DNA from: Albula goreensis
Lineage: Eukaryota; Chordata; Actinopteri; Albuliformes; Albulidae
Length of the DNA: 64,000 nucleotides
Assembly: GCA_022829145.1 (NCBI GenBank)
Contig: CM040752.1
Location: 28,923,586-28,987,585, forward strand
Direction of reading: 5' to 3'
Each line of letters opens with the position of its first letter. The stretch's first letter is position 1. Shown here piece after piece: positions 27,851 to 38,400 of this stretch. The notes beneath the pieces were generated by a model. That model was not told the DNA's origin. It did not search any database and saw only the letters and a program-made list of their open reading frames with translations. Position numbers and translations under genes: made by a program.

Positions 27851-30185
27851 AATAAGATATGTTTTTAAAGGTGGAGGGGATTTGAGCATGGGGTACTGAT
27901 GTTCTGAAGGTTTCAGGTCCCGGATGTCCACACTGCTGTTGTACCTGTGAAGGCCTGAGATTAATTACTTCAGTCTAGGTTAAGACTGTTAAAAAATGGA
28001 CAACATGTAAAACAAGAGAGAGAGAAAAGGAAGCCATTTGTTTCACAAGCATTTTAATGGAAATGGGGTGTGCTGTGATGAATTCGGGTGGGTCTTGTCG
28101 GAATGGGACAGACATGGTGCTGGCACCACTTGTTGGCGCCATTCTTCACCAGGAACAACAAAGGGCCCACATAGACCTGGCAAATATGCCTCTAGGAGTC
28201 CTCCAATTGCTGTCATCACAGCCCACACACATAAAACAGCCAGGAGATGATAAGGCATGGTGGCTGAAAGTGTGCATATCAAATCAGCCCCCCTATAAAA
28301 CAAACATTTGGCTGTGCACATACAAAACTGTTGACTTCATCTCCAAGCCTTTGCAAGGCAACTTTTGGTCTGATAATGAACTCTCACTTATCCAGGCATA
28401 ATATGTGGCTGTTAATAAATGGCTACCAGTCTTTCAGCAAATGGACGATGAATTTTTAATGTTCCCCCATTGTGCTTGTGTAGTTTGCGTTGGGTGGATG
28501 GCAGTTGGCTGGCAGCTTGCTAGTGTACTGTTATTTTAGTGCCAGGTGGGAGGGGCTGTCTCTATGATGACCCGTAGCAACATACAGCAGAAGGGTAATT
28601 ACAAGAGAAGGGCAATAAAATGGGGAACACCCTGAATGTACATTTTTCTCCCTTATGTTGGGCCCCCTGCGCCATTTGGGGGGGTCCCAGACCTCCCTTC
28701 ATATCAAAACCCGCACAAATTGTCTGTCCACTAATTATGGCCCTCAGAAGCAGTCTGAATGGTTTTTCCTCCCTAAACTGTATATCTAATTGTGTATATT
28801 AAATAAATGCATTTTAATATATGTACTTTATAGATTAAAGTTGTTAACCAACCAGCTGGCTCCATTTAAAAGCATGACTTGCATTTGTGGTGACGACAAC
28901 ATCCTTGTAAATCTGGACATATAAAAATATGTGACGGCCAAGAGCTAAACTGAATTGAGATTATTTTTGGAAAGAGGCCCTTGTGATGAGTAAGACAACA
29001 GAAAAACAGAGCTTTTCCATCTATCATTGTTTATGCTTTGAGTTAGCCCATGACGGCCGTGGCAGTTATACTTGAAAATGTAATTTCCCGACAGCTGGAG
29101 CAAAGATGATTATCGGAGCAGGGAGCTTATTAAGTCACAAACATACTTTTATCTTTGCTATCATGAGTTTTGATGTACAACACTGCTAAAAAGAATGAAT
29201 GCATCTTTTCTGTGGCTGATAATTGAAATTGTCATCCATTTTCTGTCTTCAGTCCATTTCAATCCTTTCATGTTGAGACGACTTTTAAGACCAGCTTCTG
29301 TGAAAATGGCAAAGGGCACAGAGGGCAAAAAAACAAACACTAAGTTCTAATGTTTTCACAAAATTTAATCTTCAGCTGCCATATGTTGAACCACATTATG
29401 TTGATAGATCTTTTTTTTGGTTGTCAGTTTGTTCAGATCTTGAAGTCACACCCTACTGAGAGGAGGACTGAGATCACGATCCATTATTAATCTCTCTGTC
29501 GCACTCTATGACAGGTTCATACTAGGCTGCACTGCAAACCGTAACCTGCAACTGTGCACTCCGGAGGGACTGAATAGAACATTAGTCTGAAAATAGGGCC
29601 GTACGCTAATGGTCTGTTTTATGTCCTATTTAGAAATTGCCTTTTATTCCTAATGGCAGTTTTCTTGAGAATCTCTCCAGCATGGTTAGAGGGGTGACTC
29701 ATTCATTTGGCTTACCTTCTCCACATAAGAGGCAGGCCTATACCAGATGCTTCAGGATACCTACCCTCTCTCCACTCTGGCTAGTGTCACGATGATGGAC
29801 AGCTGTCATGTTTGTCCTGTCCTGGAGGAGTATTTGAAAGTCAAGCTGGATTACCCCTTAAAAAATTGTGACTATTCTGACCCTTTGGGTACTCCAGAAT
29901 GTTTGGGCTGTGATATTATCAGAAACAATCTGCAAAGGCCATTTTAAGTCCTTTGTCAACAGTGTTCCAGAAGGAACTGTTGTGAATATGAGCTGGCATT
30001 GTAGACTATATTTGACTATACTGTTTGCTATCTCAATATAGAAACATTACGTTTTTGCTGGGGTGTTGTTATCTGCACTAATACCTACATTATGAAGTGA
30101 TAATGGGTGAGGTTGACTACGGGGCCATTGTATACTATAGTCAACAACAGGGATTTCATGAATGCAGCAGTAATAGGTCCGGTGG

Positions 30186-30480
30186 ATGGGGCTACTGGGT
30201 GGCTCATCCTGTTAAGGCACTCTTCCAGTGTGTGCATTGACCTTGTGGACTGGAATCAAATCTGGACCCTGTGACAACTATGACCCATGGTGCCACTGAG
30301 TGACACACAATTGTCTGTAGTATCACCTTGGGAGAGATACATAGGGATACATAGAGATAGTCAGGGATGTCCTTGTAAAGTGCTCAACAGCAGCCTCTTC
30401 TGGGCAATGAGGTGCCTACACTCCACATGCACAAGCTGCACATGAGTTGTTACCCCTCAAGACACTCACACTCACAAGAC
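30186..30480 (+). mobile_element. tRNA-derived SINE remnant
   Basis: A tRNA-like head is visible: GGTGGCTCATCCTGTTAAGG as A-box region (from about 30199) and GGAATCAAATCTGG as B-box region (about 30250-30263). Downstream, ACACAATTGTCTG and CAGGGATGTCCTTGT resemble the body of fish SINEs I remember (CGCAATTGGCCC..., AGGGATGTCCTTGT...). Promoter boxes are diverged and the 3' end is unclear, so the copy is old. Confidence 0.5.
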
Positions 30481-31684
30481 AGTCACATTTTTTATTTTGT
30501 GAAATCCGTGTGTCCTTAGAAGACAAAAGACGCTAATATCTTGTGTTTCAAAGGAGGACGTGTGTATGTTTGCACTCTTCCTACTGATTGCAGAGACTGC
30601 AGAAATAAGTCTGGCTGTTAGCTACAATTCAGCTTTACAGACTAGGGGAAAACATTTTCTTAATGTCAAAATGCAGCCCTGAGGTCTTTCAGTGATGTAA
30701 TCATTTATACTTACCGTAATCAAGTCTGTGAGTCATAATGAGGGTTGCACTGAAGGTGGACGTTTTTCTTGCTCAGTCATGTTTTATGCTTCACAGTTCC
30801 CAACAATCATATCATGTCATGCTTTGTAAATTAGGCAGTGAACTAACTTTAGAGTAATGAAATTATTTATTTTATTTATATGTAAGATGTAATTTAGCCA
30901 CTGCTTTAAAGAGCCAACATCATTTGATAATGAGGATGAGCAGACCCATTAATATAAGCATTGATGTATCATTCAGTCTGATGTCTGACTTATACCATTA
31001 CAGTTTACCTATATGTGCAGTCAATTACCACAAATCACTTCATACACATAATTACTATGGGAAAATCACAGAATGTCTAACCAAATGTGTATAAAATTTC
31101 TAGCTTGAACCACAGAGTGTATAACTAATTGTATTTGCACTTCAGGTGTCTCCAGCCTTGTCCTCACCTGAAACACACTTTTACAAATGTAAGCTGTCTG
31201 CATCTCCTTTGTAGAAGTTGTTTCCCTCCACTTATAATAGGATTGTTGTCTTGGATACTGTTAGCAAATTAGGATGCTGTTAAGGAAGGTGTCATGGGCT
31301 CCCCTCTGTGCTATCTGTGGGATGAGACCAGGTGGCCATAGGGTCTGTGGGAGGAGCAGAAGCTGCATTTCTCTCTCTCTCAGTCCTGATTGGAGGAAGG
31401 CAGGGCTTGCTGCCTCCAATCAGCTGTCGTTCCTCATAGCCCGCCTGGCAGCCACCCTCCTTGGGTGGGCGACAGGATGGCATTTTTCTTCTTTTTCGCC
31501 TGTGCTGTGGTTTTTCAGATTGTTCACCCTCATCCCCCCTGCTGAGCATCACTGCATGGTACAGAAATCCCTCCCGGCATCTTGGTGTCAGTATCAGCTG
31601 TTTTCACACTTCAGAATTTTTTTATTCTTCTTGCCCTCTCTGATAAAATAGCTGTTAATTCAGAAATAAATTTATTGGAGAAAC

Positions 31685-31686
<2 letters not shown>

Positions 31687-31775
<89 letters not shown>
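31687..31775. repeat. long (GT)n microsatellite
   Basis: About 44 uninterrupted TG units, the longest pure dinucleotide tract in the window after the GA tract at 16.7 kb. Confidence 0.95.
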
Positions 31776-31778
<3 letters not shown>

Positions 31779-31884
31779 CCAATGGATAAATCCAGATAAT
31801 TTCTCACACCTTGGATCACACATAGGTGATACATCAGATGGCAGTATTGGGGTAGAAATAGAATGGCAGATACAAAATTAAAAT

Positions 31885-32000
31885 GGCTCTTACACCAGTT
31901 CAGGCAGCTGAGCATTGCTCAAGGGCAAAACAGTGGTATCCTCTCCAGGATTTGAATGAAGAAGCGCTGCGTGAGTCTTATGGTTAGTGACCCTAATTGC
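31885..32000 (-). mobile_element. possible SINE-type repeat remnant
   Basis: Contains GCTCTTACACCAG, TTGCTCAAGGGCAAAACAG, a GGATTTGAA block and a tail with GGTTAGTGACCCTAA, in the same order as the common teleost repeat whose relative lies at 24.5 kb. More diverged than that copy. Confidence 0.35.
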
Positions 32001-32599
32001 AAACCCACATCCTGTGTGTGTGGAGCAGTGCAGGGACCCTACTGTGATGAGTAAGGGAAATATGCAGATAGGTGGGTCTTTCTGTTGGTGAGATTGATCA
32101 CTTTGCAGTGGATTGCATCTTCACCAACACAGGGCATGAAGTGAATATAAGGACAAATAAATGTCCTTAGTGTGAATGACATTGCACTGTCTTTCTGTGA
32201 TCTACAGGGAAGGAAATAGACTGTTGTGCATTCAGGATTTTTCCCAGTTGGAGTTGGTGGTGCAGGGAACAACCAGAAGGATTGCAGTTTTCAGTGCAGA
32301 ATTAGATCAGTTTTGTCAGCTGGATGCCTTGTCCAGATCTTGGTGCAGACATCCATTACCAGATGCCCAATGGCATGATAACTGTTTCAACACAGTAATT
32401 TAGAATTGATTGATTTTTTTACCTTTTAAAAATAGAAAATCAGTTTGAAAAAAAAACCCCTTGAAGCTGACCTCAGTTGTCCATGTAAAACTGCTTATGA
32501 AAGCATGTATTAAAATGCACTGTTCTACGGACTAATGTAAATAGCACAGACAGCAGTGGTCATTTTTTTCAAAATAAAATACCTTACGGACTAATTTAA

Positions 32600-32683
32600 T
32601 TAAATAAAAACTTTTTTTGCGGCCCGGTACTAAATGACCCACAGCCCGGTACTGGTCCGCGGCCCGGTGGTTGGGGACCCCTG
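32600..32683 (-). mobile_element. hAT (Tip100/Zaphod-like) transposon end fragment
   Basis: The segment ends GGTGGTTGGGGACCCCTG, whose reverse complement CAGGGGTCCCCAACCACCGG is the terminal sequence I know from hAT elements of the Tip100/Zaphod type. It is preceded by repeated GCGGCCCGGTA and ACTGGTCCGCGGCCCGG blocks, also typical of that end. No second terminus and no transposase are visible, so this is a one-ended fragment. The 8 bases that follow (TACTAAAC) would be the target duplication, but I find no partner copy. Confidence 0.65.
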
Positions 32684-33934
32684 TACTAAACAATGCAATG
32701 ACTGAACAAACTTGCAATGACTAAACAAATGTATCTCTTGACATTGATTGTAGCACTGTCAAAAGTGAGTTTTTTTAATCTTTCACCATTCTTTTTTTAC
32801 CAATGTTGCTTTTCTAAATGGAGAAATGGTCAAATTTACAGACTGTTGGTGATTTTACTGTTTTTATATTTCATAATCATATCAAAACTGCATCCTATCT
32901 AAATACTGTTAATGTAATGTGAATGTTTTGCAGTTTTTGGATTGCTTACAACGACCTTTAGAGCTGTGCTCAACATCTTGATCAAGCCTGTTTTGCTCTG
33001 TAGTTTATGAATGGAAATCCCAACATTTACTCCAGTCACTTTACAATAAAAGCACATTTTGCAGTCTCACTGACTGAAGTATGAATCACATTCATTGGTT
33101 GTGAGTCACATTCATTTTAGTGTGTGGCTCGCAATCAAGCGACTTCATCATTCATATTTAGTTTCTTCCAGATTTCTCTTCCAGATTTCTCGCTCTGATG
33201 ACTATCTTAAACCTCGGTGTACTACAATTTTGCTTCAAATCACTGATAAATATTATAACTGAAATGCAAAAAGGTAACAAAATATCCGGAATTTAAATAT
33301 AATCTGTACCAATTCACACAAATTTTAGAGGATCAGTATAGGGATTTTTTTGGGACTCAATATTCCTGTACAAAGGGGAGGGCCACAGAGGCACTACTGT
33401 CTTGGGACTGCAATTTTATGGGATACTGAATTGTTTTCTGATACCCAATTAAGCATCCTCTAGTCCACTTAGTGGAAGTAGGTGTTAGATTTAAGAGGCT
33501 TAGGAATCTGAGTGCCTTTGGAATATGATGGCTTTAAACCCTATTGTTATATGAACACAGCTTGGAAGTGTTTACACACCCCTCACATTTGTTGTTTAGT
33601 AATAACATTGCAAGGACTGCTTCTCCCTGTGGGCGTTTGTTGATCACAGAGAGTAAAAACAGTCATTGGTTGGGCCTGTATTTTGGGACATGGACGCTGA
33701 TGACAAAATCAGTTACAGCATAACAGCCAGTAGTGCTATGTGACACACTCAGCTTGATCTTTGAGCCTGGTCAATTATAGCACCCAGGAACAAAGACATT
33801 TGTATATTCCCTACTCAACATTGAGAAAAAATATGCCTGGTTGTTTGAAAAAGCCCCATTACTGTGTGAATTGTATAAAAATGTTATTTATCAATTCATA
33901 TTGATTTTCAAAAATGTTTGATGGTGGGGACTTT

Positions 33935-34085
33935 GGGTGCCATGAGAGCAAAGACACATGCTGGATGTGTATCCTGCAGCTCCAAGCTTGAATCTTGGCT
34001 TTACTAGACTTGGTTATGACTGGAGCCACTCACTAGCAAGGCAACAGTTGGCTAAGCTTTGCTGTGGTAGAAAAAAATTGAATGA
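33935..34085 (+). mobile_element. possible tRNA-derived SINE remnant
   Basis: GTGCCATGAGAGCAAAGACAC, a B-box-like GCTTGAATCTTGGC, then ATGACTGGAGCCACTCACTAGC and CAGTTGGCTAAGCTTTGCTG. The layout resembles SINE bodies with a tRNA-like head and a core containing (A/G)ATTGGCC-like sequence. Weak and diverged. Confidence 0.3.
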
Positions 34086-34503
34086 GTTGATGAAACCCAT
34101 CAGTCTCTTCCCTGGCTGATTACAAGCTTATACTGCCCTGTTTGCAAGTTTATGAAATGAGCTCTACCTTTCTGCAATGCAGTGTAAACATTTTAATTGA
34201 ACAGAAAATGTGAAAAGAGACACTTGTTCACATAAGGGGAAAACAGGCAGCATACAATACAGCACAGGGAAATAGTCTAATCACCTAATAATCACCACAA
34301 GAATCAGAGGAGTTGTGTGTAGTGGCCTCTTCCTCCACAATCTGTGAGGGGGGTTTGCAGTAGGGTCATTATATAGTTCAATTCAAGCGGAATTTGCAAA
34401 GGAAAAAGGGAGACATCATGTTATTAATAAGGAATCATCTTTAAAATGAAATCACAATGCAATAGATTAACCTTTATTTTCTGTTTTATATTGTGTCTTC
34501 CAG

Positions 34504-35022
34504 AAGAAAGAATGGCTTTGCTTGAACTGTCAGACTCAGAGGTTAATGTCCGGAGCATTGGGAGATGCACCACTTCCCATCCCTCAAGGGTCTCCAAAAC
34601 ACCAGCCAATGGGATCACCTAAGCACCATCCACCAGCCAGTCAACAGCAGGCTCCACAGCCAGCACTGCAGAAAGCAACCAATCAGCAGCAGCCGGGACC
34701 AAAACCATCGCAGCAGCAGCACCAGAAACCGGCACTTGTTCAAGACAGTGGACCTTTCGCTCCAGCGAAGCAACCAGCAGAGACACAGCAGGAAAAGGGC
34801 CCCACCCAGCCTGTGCCAACAGCCACCAGTGAGGCCCACAAACATCAGAAAACCATAGAAAAGGACAAGACAACCCCAAAACCTGAAAGGAATGCTGACA
34901 TCACAGCCATTACTGAGACCAAACCGTCACCAAAGAAAGGAGTGCCAGAGCAAATAACTGGGACTACACCGGTGAAAGACATAAAAAGAGTTGGGGAAAC
35001 TCATAAATCCAGGCATCATGAT
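34504..35022 (+). CDS. bsn: bassoon exon: second half of zinc finger 2 and proline/glutamine-rich linker
   Basis: The exon follows the acceptor TTGTGTCTTCCAG (AG 34502-34503) and ends at GTGAGT (35023); both boundaries are phase 0, 173 codons. It opens KKEWLCLNCQTQRLMSGALG, the end of the second C4-type zinc finger shared by bassoon and piccolo: the visible CxxC pair is the last metal-binding pair; earlier cysteines are in an exon outside the window. The rest is low-complexity P/Q/K-rich linker (SPKHQPMGSPKHHPPASQQQ at about 34591-34650). In the family these fingers bind the Rab3/prenyl-acceptor protein PRA1 at the presynaptic cytomatrix. No start codon belongs here; this is an internal exon. 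Confidence 0.93.
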
Positions 35023-35453
35023 GTGAGTAGTTTTGAAAAAAAAAAAAAAAAAGACAATGTTTTTACCAAACACAATTGATGTGTCTAAATAATAAATTCA
35101 AACTAGTTGGAAACAATATAATATTTACAAGGAATGAAGAGATTGAGCATAATTCACACATTGCTGTAAATCTAAAATGTCAGAATTTAATGAATAATTT
35201 GTTGATGGTTCTTGTTATCTTTACCTATGAAGAACATGCCAAAGAAGCAATAGCCGGAAGTAGTTCCTGTAAACTATATTTCTCTCTTTAAATAAAGATG
35301 TGAGAGACAAAGAATTAATTCTGATATTTATCTATACAATATATAAGGGATATTGTGGGAATGATAAAATAGAATTATCAAAAATTAAATCTGCACATAG
35401 CTGTAAGATAAACCTAATGCAGTTTTTTTATGTTTATCTATCTTTGGATTCAG
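35023..35453 (+). other. bsn: bsn intron
   Basis: 431-bp intron between GTGAGT and TTTGGATTCAG, phase 0. It begins almost at once with a 15-A run (35037-35051) and is otherwise AT-rich. Nothing else recognisable. Confidence 0.9.
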
Positions 35454-38400
35454 GAGACAAACAAGTCCAGCACACAGGACCTTTCCCGAAGCCCACAGAG
35501 CCTGAGTGACACCGGCTACTCTTCAGATGGGATCTCCAGCTCCCACAGTGAGATCACAGGGCTGATCCAGGAAGAGGAGATGAAACTGAGTGAAAGGGGG
35601 CTTAGTGAGCACAGCCCTCCCAGTCCCTCGGAGATCACCAAGCTGGAGAGCTCCATGCGGCCCTTGCTGGAGTCCAAGTCCCTTCCAGATCAGGAGAGGG
35701 AGAGGGGGCGAGGGAGACATTCACGTGACTCCAGGGACATCGATGACAAGAAACAGAGACCACGGTCCCTGTCCATCACCCCGGAGGCGTATGATTCGGA
35801 CGAGGAGTTAGAGGACATCCTGGAAGAGGATGAGGACCCGGACTGGGAGAGACAGCGCGATCTCAGGAACAGTGTGGTGGAGTCATCGGATGACTTCAGC
35901 AGCAAGCTGCGCCACGACTATGTGGAAGATAGCAGCGAAAGTGGGATTTCCCCTCTGCCGGGCAGGCAGAGAAAACAGGAAGCAGAAATGACAGATGAGG
36001 AGTTCATGAGGAGGCAGATCTTGGAAATGAGTGCAGATGAGGACAATGAAGAGGATGAGGAAGAGGAGGAAGATTACAGTTACCAAAAACCAAAAAAGAG
36101 CCATAAGCACAGCGCAGATTCAGGGAAAGAGAAGCAGCGCCGCCTCACACATCACTCCAGTAGCTTTGAAGAGGAAAGCAAAGGAGCTGATGATGCCTAC
36201 CAGGGTGCTGGTGAAGATGGAGATGAAGATCTGATGGCCTCTCAAGGAGGCCTTCGACGTTTTAAGACTATAGAATTAAACAATACAAGCAGTTACAACC
36301 GTGACATGGAACTCAGCAATGAGAATGACCTCAGCTTAGACCGAGAGCCAGAGCTAGAGATGGAGAGCCTCACAGGTTCCCCTGAGGAACGGTCAAGGGG
36401 GGAGTACTCATCAACCCTCCCTCCAACTACTCCAAGCTACACTTCTGGCACATCTCCCACTTCGGTATCGTCTATGGAGGATGACAGTGACAGTAGTCCC
36501 AGTCGCAGGCAGAGACTAGAGGAAGCGAAGCAGCAGAGGAAAGCTCGGCATCGCTCCCATGGCCCACTTTTGCCAACTATTGAAGATTCATCTGAGGAAG
36601 ATGAGTTGAGAGAGGAGGAGGAGCTGCTGCGGGAACAGGAGAAGATGAGAGAAGTAGAGCAGCAGAGGATCCGGAGCACTGCCAGGAAAACTAAGAGGGA
36701 CAAGGAAGAGCTGAGAGCACAGAGACGAAGGGAAAGATCTAAGACTCCGCCCAGTAACCTCTCCCCCATCGAAGATGCATCTCCCACAGAGGAGCTGAGG
36801 CAAGCTGCAGAAATGGAGGAGCTTCACCGATCCTCCTGTTCAGAATATTCACCTTCTGTTGATTCTGAGGCAGAGGGTTTTGAGATATCTTCCAAGCTCT
36901 ACAAATCTGGAAGTGAGTACAACCTGCCAACATTTATGTCACTCTACTCCCCCACTGAGAAACCAAGTACTACCACCTCCTCCTCGTCAAGCAGCAAACC
37001 ACTCAAGAGTGCTGAAGAGGTCTATGAGGAAATGATGAGGAAGGCAGAGATGCTACAGAAGCAACAAAAGCAGCAAGCACAACAAGCAAGACAAGGGCAA
37101 CAGTATGACGACACGTATCAGCAGGATGAATTAAGAAATGGACAGCAGCAACAGTATGATGAAGACTATGACTACACTAACCAGGAGGAGGCTGGCTATG
37201 AAAACAATGTATCAGAGACTGAAAATATCTATGAGGAGATTCTTCAGACCTCTCAAAGCATCACCAAAATGCATCAGTCTTCCACCCATGACCTGGAGGA
37301 ACAGCTAGATGGGTCGTACCCAGAAAAGCAGCTTTTGGATACTGGATCAGCTTTTGCTAAATTATTGGAACAAAACAATGCTCTGCTTACACCTGGGACA
37401 AGCCCAACTCAGCTGTCAGCACCAGTGTCTTTTGCTTCCACGGGGACTGACAGCAGTGGAACTGGAGGGAGGGGGATCCCTGACGTCCGAGTGACACAGC
37501 ACTTTTCAAAAGAAGGACAGAAGGACAGAATAAGGAGTCAAACCACTAAAAATGGTGTTGTTCCTGCTGTATCCACCACAATAGCTGCTTATGGGGTCTA
37601 CTCTAGAGATGCAGTAACTGTTACCCAGACAACAGTCACCCAAACTGTAACAACGACTCAGGCAACAATGTACAGCCGTCAAACAGGAGCTAGTTCAAAT
37701 GTTTCTAGTAAAATAGCAGAGATCACTCAGGCCTACAGCCAGAGAGATGTTACTGGGAGAAAAGCTACAGAGAGCAGGACCATTCAAGTCAGAGAAGGTG
37801 CTCCTCAAATGACACCATCTGAGCCTGAAGCTGAATCCATTACCTCCAAAGTCTTTACTTATTTCAAAGGATCAAGCCCTCCTCTCTCCCCAACCACCTC
37901 TCCTATACAGAGCCCCACACGATCTCCATCTAGAATAGGAATGACAGAGTTTGCCACACAGACCCTCGGTACTGGTGCGTCGGTGGCACCCCCTGGCTCT
38001 GGCGCTACTTCCCCAGTAATGGCACAAGGAACCCAGACGCCACACAGAATAGTATCACCACGCCTCTCAAGACAGCAGTCCTCTCAGGATTCACCCTTCA
38101 TGGTGATAACATTAGGGTCAGAGCCCACAAGCCCTTCTAAACCAATAACAGTCAACTCCTCCACCTCTCCTCTCTCTTCACCAACCAGACTGAGTCGTCA
38201 GCCAACCTTTGACTCCTATACTCCCACTTCAAGTTCCTCCCCAACCTCTCCACCCCAGCATTCACCAAAACATGCATTATATAAGACACAGATTGTGGAA
38301 AAAGTCAATGTCGGCACTAGCATGGTGACCACTGCAAGTACTTATAGCCGTGGATCATTATCCATGGAAAATATATCACTCTGTAGAATCTCCACTGTTC

